Positions 8,452-19,183 of a stretch of 48,234 nucleotides of DNA are shown in pieces (the first letter of the stretch is position 1; each line of letters begins with the position of its first letter). The position numbers were made by a program, and so were the translations under genes. Source of the stretch: Flavobacteriaceae bacterium (GTDB lineage: Bacteria > Bacteroidota > Bacteroidia > Flavobacteriales > Flavobacteriaceae); NCBI GenBank assembly GCA_947453885.1, contig CANGIF010000026.1:1-48234 (forward strand). Reading direction: 5' to 3'. Under the pieces are notes generated by a model. The model worked only from the letters and a program-made list of their open reading frames with translations. It was not told where the DNA came from and did not search any database.

Positions 8452-11358
8452 CTAATTTTTTACAATTTTTTCTACTCTAGTTCCTTTGTCACTAATAACT
8501 TTAACAAAATACACGCCGCTTGTCCGTTCTGAAAGGTCTAAAGTAGTCGCATTGGTTGCATTACCAACACTAGTTTGAAGCAGTCTGCCTTGAACATCGA
8601 ACAATTGCACATTGCCAATACTAGTTGAAGCTTTAATATTCACTATTTCTGAAGTTGGGTTGGGTGACACAGTAATTGTTGTGTCCAATTGATTGCTACT
8701 ATTGCTCAGGCTTTGAAAAGTTGTATTCACCATTCCAGTGTCGATTGGTGCGTTGTAATCAAAGAAAATGTCAGCACGTTTTGAAACCACATCGCCTGCG
8801 GAAAGTGAATTTAGTGTTTTTATTTTAAACAATACATCGCCATGACCACCGGTGTCGAGCATAATATTTTGAAAAACAAATTCAATTACGTTACCGTTAA
8901 TTCGAGTATAAGCAGGATTTGATGTATTGAGCATTTGCAACGTGTTTACATCGTATTTTGTTGTGTCGATAACTACTTTCACCACGATATTCTGTGCAGG
9001 ATAATTGCCTGTGTTTTCAAAATTTACGCCATAATGTAAGAACGAACCTATTTGTGACGGAGAAACAGCAGCACCCTCAAGACAGACAATACTGTTAGGA
9101 TCAAAAGCACCCACAACAGTTTGATTGAAAGTAATCGTATTGTCTAACGGTGTTTCATCTGTTGCAACTGGCGTTATTGTGGCAGTAAAAGGGAGTACAT
9201 CACCAATGTTTACTGGAGGTGTAGCCGTAGGGGCATTTACATGCATGGTAATATAATAACTTCTATTTTCAAACGGTAGTAAATTAGTAAAATTCCATTG
9301 TAAATTACCACTACTTTGAGAAGATGGTACCGCGGTTGCTGCTACAAAACCTAAAACAGTAGCATTAAAAGTTAAACCCACAGCACCTGATAGCGTTTGA
9401 TTGCCTTTGTTTTTATAAACTAATTTATACACTGCATCAAAACCCGGACGTGCAGCAGTAATTGGTTCAATAACTACTTCTACATCATTGTGAATGCCAA
9501 CTGGAGCTATACAAAAATTTTGAGTTGTACTATTGTTATTATTGTTTACAAATGGAATTGTGGCTGTTGTTGGTGAAAAAGTAAACCAAGTTGGGTTTTC
9601 AATATCTGGAGTTAAAACGAAACTACCTACTTGGGTATAAAAATTATAATTACCTGAATTAGTTGTAAAAGTAGCTCCTGAATTAGTCCCATCATTAATG
9701 TTCAATCTTATATTGGGTTGAGGTAAATCATTTGCATCACAACCGTTGTTGTTGAAATCAAATAACATTGTGCCTGTTATAGTATTTTTGTTTCCACCAG
9801 GGGTAAATGAGCAGTAAGAATTTATTACAGCATTAGTATTTAAACTTTGTGTTAATACTTGTTGTACATAAGATAATTCTTCATCATCAGCACACACAAA
9901 GGCTAAGTTTGGAGTATCTACCCAATAACTATTGGTATTTATATATAGATTTCCGTTTTTGATATTTATTGATGTTAAATTAGGATTATAGCCACAACCT
10001 AAATTATTGAAAGCTGGTGCTCCAGAAAAATCTAAATTTGTAAATAAATTATGCTCACACAATGCGTTTACAAGGTTTGTTAGTCCATTAAAATTAACTG
10101 TTGTCAATTGATTATTATGACAATCTAACCAATTTAAATTTACTAGTCCTGTTATATTCAAATTAGTTAATTGGTTATTGTTACAATACAAATTAGTTAC
10201 ATTATTAGATCCTGTTAAATCTAAACTAGATAACTGATTGTAATCAATATTTACTGAAGTTAAGTTTGGCAAATTGGTTAAATTTATTATTGCAATACTA
10301 TTGTTCGAAGCATTTAATGTATTTAAGTTATTTAATCCAGTTACGTTTAATGATGTTAATTGGTTAGTTAAACAATTCAAATAGTTCAAATTTGCAAGGC
10401 TACCAATATTTAATGTTGTCAGTTGATTTACTGAACATGCTAGATAACTTAATTGGGTTAATCCACTTAAATTTAATGTGATTAAATTATTCCCACCACA
10501 GTTAAGTTGTTGTAATAAAGGCAGTACACTAGCATTTAAAGTAGCAATACTATTACCAGAGCAATCTAAATATTTCATGTTTGGCACATTTGAAAAAGTA
10601 AGCGATGTGCTTTGATTGTTGCCATATTCGAGATGTTCCAGACTGGGAAGGTTACTTAAAATTAGTGAATTAATTCCATTATTTGAGCAGATTAATGTTT
10701 TTAAATTTACCAAAGGAGCTACACTAATAGTTGTCAACTGGTTCATTGAACAATTTAAAGTTTCTAATTGGGTTAACAATAAAACATCAATTGTGTTTAA
10801 AGAGTTTGAAGCACAATTTAGGTCTTTAAGATTTGTTAGATTACTCACATTTAATGAAGTTATGTGATTATAAGAACAATCTAAATATTTTAGAGAAGTT
10901 AAATTGTTTACATTAAGATTACTTAAATTAGTATTGAAAGTCTTCAACGAATCAAGCGCAACTAAATTTGTTAAATTTAGGGAGCTTAAATTATTATTGA
11001 ATCCACATTCTATTGTTTTTAGATTGGGTAAATTACTCAAGTTTAGAGTACTCAAGTTGTTATTAGTACATTTCAAAATAGACACGTTAGTAAACGCTTC
11101 AAATCCTGTTAAATCAGAGATAGAGGCACCAACAACGTTTAATTGATTAGTAATAGCTGCGGCTTCAGTAAATTGAATTTGACCATCAGCATTAATATCA
11201 ACACCAATTGTAATTAATCGAGTCTTAAAATTCGCATCAGGAATATTCACTATCTGCCCCATTGCCATTCCGTAACAAAGCAATAGCAAAAAACACATTG
11301 TTTTTAGTAAGACGTTTTTTACTTCCTTTAAGGCTGGGATTGGTGAATTAGTTTTCAT
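8452..11358 (-). CDS. Secreted leucine-rich-repeat protein with T9SS type A sorting tail
   Basis: The 968-residue protein has an N-terminal signal peptide (hydrophobic core LLLLCYGMAMG, about 20-35). A long array of LRRs of about 21 residues, with the pattern LxxLNCxxNxLTxLNVSxL, runs from about 85 to 490. A C-terminal repeat-end region CSFTPGG follows, then a Cna-B/SdrD-like segment (GTMLFDFNNNGCDAND, about 525-620). Next is a beta-rich DUF11/DUF7619-like domain (about 620-885). The last 75 residues form a T9SS type A sorting domain (VSPNPTSEIVNI ... GVYFVKVISDKG ... EKIVKN). It is therefore expected to be exported through T9SS to the cell surface or medium. It is a tandem paralogue of the gene at 11389, 30 bases upstream, probably co-transcribed. 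The ligand is unknown; adhesion is a guess from the LRR. Confidence 0.9.
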   Translation of the reverse strand: MKTNSPIPALKEVKNVLLKTMCFLLLLCYGMAMGQIVNIPDANFKTRLITIGVDINADGQIQFTEAAAITNQLNVVGASISDLTGFEAFTNVSILKCTNNNLSTLNLSNLPNLKTIECGFNNNLSSLNLTNLVALDSLKTFNTNLSNLNVNNLTSLKYLDCSYNHITSLNVSNLTNLKDLNCASNSLNTIDVLLLTQLETLNCSMNQLTTISVAPLVNLKTLICSNNGINSLILSNLPSLEHLEYGNNQSTSLTFSNVPNMKYLDCSGNSIATLNASVLPLLQQLNCGGNNLITLNLSGLTQLSYLACSVNQLTTLNIGSLANLNYLNCLTNQLTSLNVTGLNNLNTLNASNNSIAIINLTNLPNLTSVNIDYNQLSSLDLTGSNNVTNLYCNNNQLTNLNITGLVNLNWLDCHNNQLTTVNFNGLTNLVNALCEHNLFTNLDFSGAPAFNNLGCGYNPNLTSINIKNGNLYINTNSYWVDTPNLAFVCADDEELSYVQQVLTQSLNTNAVINSYCSFTPGGNKNTITGTMLFDFNNNGCDANDLPQPNIRLNINDGTNSGATFTTNSGNYNFYTQVGSFVLTPDIENPTWFTFSPTTATIPFVNNNNNSTTQNFCIAPVGIHNDVEVVIEPITAARPGFDAVYKLVYKNKGNQTLSGAVGLTFNATVLGFVAATAVPSSQSSGNLQWNFTNLLPFENRSYYITMHVNAPTATPPVNIGDVLPFTATITPVATDETPLDNTITFNQTVVGAFDPNSIVCLEGAAVSPSQIGSFLHYGVNFENTGNYPAQNIVVKVVIDTTKYDVNTLQMLNTSNPAYTRINGNVIEFVFQNIMLDTGGHGDVLFKIKTLNSLSAGDVVSKRADIFFDYNAPIDTGMVNTTFQSLSNSSNQLDTTITVSPNPTSEIVNIKASTSIGNVQLFDVQGRLLQTSVGNATNATTLDLSERTSGVYFVKVISDKGTRVEKIVKN

Positions 11359-11388
11359 AATTGACTCTATTTATAGTTTTTGTTCGGT

Positions 11389-14028
11389 TTATTCTTTAAC
11401 CATTTTTTCTACTTTACTTCCTTTGTCCGAGGTGATTTTTAAGAAATAAATACCGTTGGTTTTATCCGATAAATTGATAGAAGTTGTTAAATCGTCCACC
11501 AATTTAGTTGCTATCAAGCGACCTTGTACGTCATAAACTTGTATTGATTGAATCTTAGCACTAGCATTACTGCTGATTGTAACAATTGACGACGTTGGAT
11601 TTGGAGCAACCACAATGGAATTGTCTATTACAAAATGACCATTATTCAAAACTTGAAAAGTTGTATTCGCCATTCCAGTGTCGATTGGTGTGTTGTAATC
11701 AAAGAAAATGTCAGCACGTTTTGAAACCACATCGCCTGCGGAAAGTGAATTTAGTGTTTTTATTTTAAATAATACATCGCCATGGCCGCCTGTTTGTAAA
11801 ATTATGTTTTGAAAAATAAACTCAACAACATTACCGTTAATTCTGGTGTAAGCAGGAGAAGAAGTGTTCAAAAGTTGCAACGTGTTTACATCGTATTTTG
11901 TTGTGTCGATAACTACTTTCACAACAATATTTTGTGCTGGATAATTGCCTGTGTTTTCAAAATTCACGCCATAATGTAAGAACGAACCTATTTGTGACGG
12001 AGAAACAAAAGCACCTTCAAGACAGGCAATACTGTTAGGATCAAATGCACCCACAACAGTTTGAGTATATAAAATTTGATTGTCAGCTATAGTGTCATCA
12101 CCTGTTACCGGATTTATAGTTGCTGTAAAATTTAAAACGTCACCAATAGTAACTGCTGGGCTATCGGTTGGGCTATTTACATGCATTGTAATATAAAAGC
12201 TTCTGCTTTCAAAAGGCAATAAATTGGTATAATCAAAAATCAACACGCTTTGTAATTGTGAAACGGGTACAATTGTAGAAGAAACAAAATGTAAAATGGC
12301 ATCATTATAATTAAAAGCCACATTTCCTGAAAGTGTTTGGTTTCCTTTGTTTTTATACACTATTTTATAAGTTGCATCAAAACCCGGACGCGCAGGAATT
12401 ATTGGTGCAATTACTACTTCAACATCATTGTGAACACCATTGGCAGAAATACAAAAGTTTTGAGTTGTACTATTGTTGTTATTGTTTACAAAAGGAATAG
12501 TGGCTGTAGTTGGCGAAAAAGTAAACCAAGTTGGATTTTCAACATTCAACTGTAAATCGAAACTTCCGGCTTGCGTATAAAAATTGTAATTGCCATTGGT
12601 CGAAGTAAAAGTTGCCCCTTGAATAGTACCATCATTAATATCAACTCTTAGGTTAGGTTGCGAAATATCGTTGGCATCACAACCGTTATTGTTAGCATCA
12701 AATCTAATAGTACCAGAAATTGTGTTAAAGGTACCTCCCGGAGTAAAAGTACAATATGAAGTAATAGGAACTGTAGGAGGATTAGGAATCAAACTGTAAG
12801 TAAAAGTGTCGCCTTCATCTATACAAATGTACTGTAAATTGGGAAGGTTGTAGTAACTATTAGTATTGTAATTGATGCTATTTACAGTACCGCTTTTCAA
12901 GTTGATGTGGGTCAAATTTGGATTGTTAAAATAATTCAAACTTTGCAACAAAGGATTGGAAGAAAAATCCAATTCTGTAGCCGTAATTGCACTACATGTA
13001 ATTGAATTTAGCCAAGGTAAATTACTTACATTTAAAACAGAAAGCGCATTGTTGTTCACATTCAATTGTTGAATTAATGGAGTTGCTGAAAAATCAATAG
13101 TGGTCAGTGCATTGTTGTTTACAGAGAGTGATCTAAGATTTGGAAAACCACTTAAATTAATAGTAGGATAACCATTTGAACCTGCGGTTAAAAATTTTAA
13201 AGCAGGTAACGCAGGCAATTGCAAATTAGCAATCTGATTGTTTTGAATGTTTAATTCTTCTAAATTGGACAAATTAGAAAACAATGATGTATCAGAAATC
13301 AAATTAGAGTCTAAATATAGTTTTTTAAGTAATGGATAGCTAGCAATTGCAACGGAACTTAAATGATTTCCGTTAAAATTTACCTCAGTTAGTTGTGGCG
13401 AATTAGAAATTATGAGATCTGAAATAGCACAATTATTTGCTGTAATTTTATCTAAGGCTGTAAGATTAAATAGATGCAAGGAAGTTAGGCTTGCGTTATT
13501 CCAAATGTTTAACAAAGTCAAATTTGATAAACTATCTATTGATAAAGAAGAAATATTAGAATAATACAAACTTAAATTAGTTAAAGCTGGTAAGTTAGAA
13601 AAAGAAAATACTGTAATTGTTCCAATATTATTATCAATATTAATACTTTGCAATTGCAAAAGCCCATTCAAATTAAAATTGGTTACAGGATTTGAATAAC
13701 ATCCAAAAGATGCTAAATTGACAAAACTTTCTATTCCAGTAAAATCAACAATGCCGTAGGACTGAAACTGTAACCCTGAAATTGTTGCCGCTTCAGAATA
13801 TTGAATTTCTCCATCTCCATTACTATCAACAGCAACATTTCCTGTACTGCCAAAAGCAATACTATTTGTGCTACTTGCATTTAATAAAGCGGCCTTAAAA
13901 TTTGGATCAGGAATGTTTACTATCTGCCCCAACGCCATTCCGGAGCACAACAGTAGCAGCAAACACATTGTTTTTAAAAGGAAGTTTTTTACTTCGTTGA
14001 TGGCTGAGGTTGGTAAATTTGTTTTCAT
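11389..14028 (-). CDS. Secreted leucine-rich-repeat protein with T9SS type A sorting tail (tandem paralogue)
   Basis: The 879-residue product has the same architecture as its downstream neighbour: signal peptide (LLLLCSGMALGQ), a more degenerate LRR array (about 95-400, units such as LxxLNIxNNxIxxLxLPAL), a CTFTPGG junction, the GTIRFDANNNGCDAND segment, the DUF7619-like domain, and a T9SS sorting tail (VAPNPTSSIVTI ... GIYFLKITSDKG ... EKMVKE). The two proteins differ most in the LRR part and are nearly identical in much of the C-terminal half; one stretch of about 100 bases (8730-8830 against 11665-11770) is almost unchanged at DNA level. TATCTTTG at 14052-14059 matches the -7 box 23 bases before the start, but no TTG lies at the normal spacing. 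Confidence 0.9.
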   Translation of the reverse strand: MKTNLPTSAINEVKNFLLKTMCLLLLLCSGMALGQIVNIPDPNFKAALLNASSTNSIAFGSTGNVAVDSNGDGEIQYSEAATISGLQFQSYGIVDFTGIESFVNLASFGCYSNPVTNFNLNGLLQLQSINIDNNIGTITVFSFSNLPALTNLSLYYSNISSLSIDSLSNLTLLNIWNNASLTSLHLFNLTALDKITANNCAISDLIISNSPQLTEVNFNGNHLSSVAIASYPLLKKLYLDSNLISDTSLFSNLSNLEELNIQNNQIANLQLPALPALKFLTAGSNGYPTINLSGFPNLRSLSVNNNALTTIDFSATPLIQQLNVNNNALSVLNVSNLPWLNSITCSAITATELDFSSNPLLQSLNYFNNPNLTHINLKSGTVNSINYNTNSYYNLPNLQYICIDEGDTFTYSLIPNPPTVPITSYCTFTPGGTFNTISGTIRFDANNNGCDANDISQPNLRVDINDGTIQGATFTSTNGNYNFYTQAGSFDLQLNVENPTWFTFSPTTATIPFVNNNNNSTTQNFCISANGVHNDVEVVIAPIIPARPGFDATYKIVYKNKGNQTLSGNVAFNYNDAILHFVSSTIVPVSQLQSVLIFDYTNLLPFESRSFYITMHVNSPTDSPAVTIGDVLNFTATINPVTGDDTIADNQILYTQTVVGAFDPNSIACLEGAFVSPSQIGSFLHYGVNFENTGNYPAQNIVVKVVIDTTKYDVNTLQLLNTSSPAYTRINGNVVEFIFQNIILQTGGHGDVLFKIKTLNSLSAGDVVSKRADIFFDYNTPIDTGMANTTFQVLNNGHFVIDNSIVVAPNPTSSIVTISSNASAKIQSIQVYDVQGRLIATKLVDDLTTSINLSDKTNGIYFLKITSDKGSKVEKMVKE

Positions 14029-14392
14029 ATATGTAAAATTTATTGGTAAGTCAAAGATATTTTAGTTTTTTAATTTTTTACTGTGTAATTGAGTAAACGA
14101 TGCTTTTCAATTAGAATTTGTTTTGATTTCTAAATTATTATAGTGTTTCTAGCAACAAATTACACATATTAGCACAGATTATATTTGAATTGTTTCTTTT
14201 TTCTTGTTTTTTTATTTTTTTTCTATTTTCGTAAACAACTTTCTTTGTAACGTGAACTACTTTCTTTGTAACGTGAACTACTTTCTTTGTAACGTGAACT
14301 ACTTTCTTTGCAACGTTAACTACTAATAATTTAGAATATTTTTCTTGCTTCTTGTTTCTTACTTCCTGCTTCCTGCTTCTATTCAAAAAAAA
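14029..14392. other. Intergenic region with low-complexity and tandem-repeat DNA
   Basis: This 364-base stretch separates the LRR genes from the LytTR regulator. It holds the possible LRR promoter near 14052, four 21-bp repeats (14234-14317) and a purine-rich microrepeat on the minus strand (GAAGCAGGAAGCAGGAAGTAAG-like units at about 14340-14382). An 82-codon frame across it opens with TTG and merely translates the repeats, so I do not call it a gene. Confidence 0.6.
14234..14317. repeat. 21-bp tandem repeat, four copies
   Basis: Four head-to-tail units of AACTACTTTCTTTGTAACGT plus G. Units 2 and 3 are identical, unit 1 differs at one base and unit 4 at two, and a partial fifth copy follows (14318-14325). 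The period is a multiple of three and would encode HVTKKVV heptads on the minus strand, but there is no convincing gene around it. Confidence 0.95.
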
Positions 14393-15163
14393 TCAACTCC
14401 CCATCTGCTTAATCAAAATCTCCTGCAACTGTTCTTTCTTTCGTTGTGCTATAGGTAGGTTGCTATTGTCTGCCATTACTACATAGCCACCGTCTTTTTT
14501 AATATACGATTTCAAATAGGCTAAATTAATTAAATGCGATTGGTGAATGCGTACAAAGCCGTGTTCTGTCAATAACTCTTCATATTCTTTCAACGTTTTA
14601 GATATTAATATGGGTTTAGTATTTTTAATATAAAACTTGGTATAATTATCCTCACTTTCACATCTAATAATGTCACTAATCTCAAAAAGATGCATCCCAT
14701 CGGAATTTGAAAGTGCAATTCGCTTAAAATGATCTACTTTCTTGCGAATGTTTTCTAGCAACAAATCGATATGAGCATAATTATCTGTTTTTTCCAAAAC
14801 GCCTTTTATCTTTTCAATCACTTTTTGCAATTCGTCAGGATCTACCGGTTTCAACAAAAAATCCAAGGCACTAAATCGAAACGCCTTAATAGCATATTGC
14901 TCATGTGCCGTTATAAACACAATATTGGAAGTCATCTTTCCGTTTTTGAGTGCCAATTGTTCTAAAATATCAAATCCAGTGCCGTCATTCAATTGAATGT
15001 CTAAAAAGACTACTTGCGGTTGGTACTTTGTAATGGCATCAATTCCCGTCATCACACTATCGGCTTCCCCAACAATAGAAATCTCGGGAGCATAAATCGA
15101 AAGCAATCCTTTCATGCCACTTCTTAAATTGTCATCGTCGTCTATTAATATCGATGTAATCAT
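14393..15163 (-). CDS. LytTR family response regulator
   Basis: The 256-residue protein has a CheY-like receiver (about 1-120) with the acidic pocket DDDD at 8-11, phospho-acceptor D55 in VVFLDIQLNDG, and the conserved Lys in LDFLLKPVDP. A LytTR DNA-binding domain follows (about 150-250), with the typical RCESEDNYTKFY, FVRIHQSHLINL and GGYVVMADNSNLPIAQRKKEQL segments. It is encoded 64 bases after a LytS-type TPR histidine kinase, so the two form a two-component pair. Target genes are unknown; the adjacent LRR/T9SS genes are candidates by position only. The gene ends in TGA, which shows that TGA is a normal stop codon here. Confidence 0.92.
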   Translation of the reverse strand: MITSILIDDDDNLRSGMKGLLSIYAPEISIVGEADSVMTGIDAITKYQPQVVFLDIQLNDGTGFDILEQLALKNGKMTSNIVFITAHEQYAIKAFRFSALDFLLKPVDPDELQKVIEKIKGVLEKTDNYAHIDLLLENIRKKVDHFKRIALSNSDGMHLFEISDIIRCESEDNYTKFYIKNTKPILISKTLKEYEELLTEHGFVRIHQSHLINLAYLKSYIKKDGGYVVMADNSNLPIAQRKKEQLQEILIKQMGS

Positions 15164-15227
15164 AATTAAGTTATAAAGTATAAAGTCATAAAGTCGTTGT
15201 TCAATCGAAAGGCTTTCGTCTTTGTGA

Positions 15228-17177
15228 CTATTTTATATATTGTATTGGTAAATGCAACACCACTTTCGTCCCTACTACTTCATTAGAATCTTTAATTTCT
15301 TCTATGCTAAAATCAGCTTTTTGATTAGTGGAAGAAGCAATCATTTGCAATCTTTTTTTCGTAATATCCAGTGCCATCGATTTATGAATCACTACCGAGT
15401 TTTCTTTCATCAATTTCGATTTTTCAAAACCAATGCCGTTGTCTTCAATAACACAAATCAAGTTGTTATCATCAACCGAAAAATGAATAGTAATCTGTCC
15501 TTGTTCTTTTTTTGGAATCACACCATGAATGATGGCATTTTCGATAAACGGCTGCAGTAATAAAGGTGGTAATGCCACATCGTCTTCAATAGCAGTACTC
15601 TTATTGATAGTAAAATTGAATTTATGATTGAAACGCAATTGCTCCAGTTCGAGGTAATTCTGCAAACTTTCAATCTCTTTATCAATTGGTATTAAAGATT
15701 CTTTAGAATATTCCAAAGTCAATCGCATTAGTTTAGAGAATTTTGCCAAATATTTAATCGCCGATTCGGTGCCGTTATTCACAATAAAACTCGAAATCGA
15801 ACCCAAACAATTGAATACAAAATGCGGATTCATTTGTAAATGCAGTGCTTTTTGTTCGTATTCTGCCAATTCTTTTTGAAGGGTTAATGTTTTGCGTAAC
15901 TGAATTCTACTATAAATTAAAAAGCCAATTCCGAACAACAACAAGCCAAACAATACCGCAAAAAACAATTGCATTTTGCTTTGTTTCGATTGCTCTTGAA
16001 GCAGTAATTCTCGTTTTTCCAGCTCTTTTTTATGAATGACTTCGCGTTTTTCGTTTTCGTAATTCATTTCGGCCTCTACCCCTTTGCGAATATTTTCTGC
16101 GTTGGTCAAACTATCTTTGGCTTGACTGTACAATTGATAATGCTCAAAAGCTGCCGTTGGATTGTGCTGTTGGGTGTAAATAGTGCTCAATACTTTTTCA
16201 GAAAGCATTCTTTGCTCTAAAATACCCAATTCTTTTGCCAATTGTAACGCTTGAATAGCATTTGAATATGCCTCTTGTAATTTATTTTGCTCCAAATACA
16301 ATTGCCCCAAATAAAGATAAGTGTCGGCAACTCCAAATTTATCATCAATACTTTTAAAGATAATAATTGCTAATTTCCAGTTTTCAATGGCTTGTGCTGC
16401 ATTCACTTTCGCTTTATAAAACAATCCCATATTATTGTACCACTCTCCCAAAGCTCTCGGATTTGGATTGGCATCTAAACTCGTTTTAGCTTTCGTATAA
16501 TAATCAAATGCTTTATTAAAATCTTTTTGTTTTAAGTAACCATTGGCAATATTGGTATAGGTAATTCCAATATTAGGATCTTTCAATTGCTCTTGAATTT
16601 TTTGTGCTTTTATAAAATAAGTCAATGCTTTAAAATCAGCCAACTCCGATTTATATACAATACCAATGTTATTATACACTTTAGCGCATTTAGGTAAATC
16701 TTTAATCGCTTCATAAATTCGAGCCGCTTTTAGATAAAAATGCAATGCATTTGCATAATTACTTTGTTCAGAAAACACCACACCAATACTACCATACGAC
16801 TTTGCTAATCCTTTTTTAACGTCCAAATCGGAAGCCGTTTCATTCTCAAAAAGTGTTTGCGCCATCGAAAAATACTTTATAGCTTTAGGATAACTCCCCG
16901 CAATTATGGAACTATTCCCAAGATTAAGATAGGCATTCCCTTCCGCAATTCTAAATTTTATTTTTTTAGATAATTCCAATGCTTTTTCGGCATAAGCCAC
17001 CATTTGTTTGGGGTCAGACGTTTTATATTCATCCGAAAGAGCATTTAAAGTCTTAGCTTTATCAATGTCATTTTTTGTTTGATGCAAAACCAAAAGCAAA
17101 CTATCAATCCTTTTACTTTGCGAATGCGCAAATAAAGAACCGAATAGCAGAAGCAATAAAATTAGCTTGAATTTCAT
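15228..17177 (-). CDS. TPR-containing LytS-type sensor histidine kinase
   Basis: From the ATG at 17177 the product has 649 residues (a TTG seven codons upstream gives no better leader). It starts with a signal peptide (MKFKLILLLLLFGSLFAHSQ), so the TPR array (about 30-370, repeats such as AKVYNNIGIVYKSELADF) is periplasmic. A coiled coil and one TM segment (about 397-419, LFFAVLFGLLLFGIGFLIY) follow. The cytoplasmic part has the His_kinase H-box LHLQMNPHFVFNCLGSI with the phospho-acceptor His after NP, then an ATPase domain with LLLQPFIENAIIHG and EDNGIGF. It pairs with the LytTR regulator just downstream. CAAAAGTA at 17196-17203 reads TACTTTTG on the minus strand, a possible -7 box. Confidence 0.92.
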   Translation of the reverse strand: MKFKLILLLLLFGSLFAHSQSKRIDSLLLVLHQTKNDIDKAKTLNALSDEYKTSDPKQMVAYAEKALELSKKIKFRIAEGNAYLNLGNSSIIAGSYPKAIKYFSMAQTLFENETASDLDVKKGLAKSYGSIGVVFSEQSNYANALHFYLKAARIYEAIKDLPKCAKVYNNIGIVYKSELADFKALTYFIKAQKIQEQLKDPNIGITYTNIANGYLKQKDFNKAFDYYTKAKTSLDANPNPRALGEWYNNMGLFYKAKVNAAQAIENWKLAIIIFKSIDDKFGVADTYLYLGQLYLEQNKLQEAYSNAIQALQLAKELGILEQRMLSEKVLSTIYTQQHNPTAAFEHYQLYSQAKDSLTNAENIRKGVEAEMNYENEKREVIHKKELEKRELLLQEQSKQSKMQLFFAVLFGLLLFGIGFLIYSRIQLRKTLTLQKELAEYEQKALHLQMNPHFVFNCLGSISSFIVNNGTESAIKYLAKFSKLMRLTLEYSKESLIPIDKEIESLQNYLELEQLRFNHKFNFTINKSTAIEDDVALPPLLLQPFIENAIIHGVIPKKEQGQITIHFSVDDNNLICVIEDNGIGFEKSKLMKENSVVIHKSMALDITKKRLQMIASSTNQKADFSIEEIKDSNEVVGTKVVLHLPIQYIK

Positions 17178-17284
17178 AATATCAAAATTGAAATTCAAAA
17201 GTACTATTTCATTTCAACAAATAATATGCAAATTAGAATTCGATGGGTTTGAATGAGTATTTGAGAAAAAAAAACAAAAAAAAA

Positions 17285-17309
17285 CCTGACAAGTTAAAAA
17301 CTTGTCAGG
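17285..17309 (-). terminator. Terminator of the enolase gene
   Basis: Stem CCTGACAAGT / ACTTGTCAGG (10 bp, extended by T-A) with a short A loop. On the minus strand it is followed by a long T-tract (complement of the A-run at about 17264-17284). It lies about 64 bases beyond the eno stop. Confidence 0.9.
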
Positions 17310-17372
17310 AGTACTAAATAAAATATTATCTATATCAATTGAACATTGCCAATTGAGTTTCAAAGACTCTTA

Positions 17373-18733
<1,361 letters not shown>

Positions 18734-18841
18734 TAAAAATTAAAATAATCTTATTAACTACAACGTTTTATTAGTTATTAACTTGAAAAATAGTTAAGGG
18801 CAATTATAACCTATTGAAATTGGACTTTTATTGAATAAAAA

Positions 18842-18867
18842 AGTCCGTTAAAAAAAATTAACGGACT
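18842..18867 (-). terminator. Terminator of the small conserved gene
   Basis: Perfect 10-bp stem AGTCCGTTAA / TTAACGGACT with a loop of six A, followed by TTTTTT on the minus strand, 12 bases beyond the stop of the gene at 18880. Confidence 0.9.
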
Positions 18868-18879
18868 CTTTCTATATAT

Positions 18880-19077
18880 TTACCTATTGATACAGACTAA
18901 GCAATGTCTTAGCTCAGGCCTCTCTTCAGTATATTTTAACAACCAAATGGTTAATTGCTCAATTTCGAAAGGCAAAAGCACGTGTAGTGCTTTCTCTAAT
19001 TCTTTACAAAAAAGCTTTGAATCAAAACTTACTCGCTCCAAAACAGATTTTGTATAACTGTAAATAACTCGTGACAT
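18880..19077 (-). CDS. Small conserved protein of unknown function
   Basis: The ATG at 19077 gives 65 residues (MSRVIYSYTKSVLERVSFD); an in-frame TTG at 19101 would add eight residues, but ATG is the better start. The protein is soluble, has three Cys (one in LFCKELEKAL, two in RHCLVCINR at the end) and no TM or signal segment. The strong terminator after it supports a real, separately transcribed gene. I recall similar short proteins in Flavobacterium genomes but no named domain. A regulatory or structural role cannot be read from the sequence. Confidence 0.7.
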   Translation of the reverse strand: MSRVIYSYTKSVLERVSFDSKLFCKELEKALHVLLPFEIEQLTIWLLKYTEERPELRHCLVCINR

Positions 19078-19183
19078 AGATAAAACTTTAAGGTTGAACA
19101 AATACTTAACAATGGAGTAAAAATAACTAAAAAAAGAATACCTTTTTTTAATTAACTAAAAAATAACTTTTATAGAATTTAAA

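Noticed and set aside
10616..11146. Two plus-strand frames inside the 968-residue LRR gene
   Set aside because: They are antisense shadows produced by the repetitive LRR coding sequence.
14138..14386. 82-codon minus-strand frame over the 21-bp repeats
   Set aside because: It opens with TTG, its product is a translation of tandem and purine-rich repeats, and no domain or signal supports it.
15164..15227. Short direct repeats (ATAAAGT) between kinase and regulator genes
   Set aside because: They are too short and too AT-rich to call a regulatory element.
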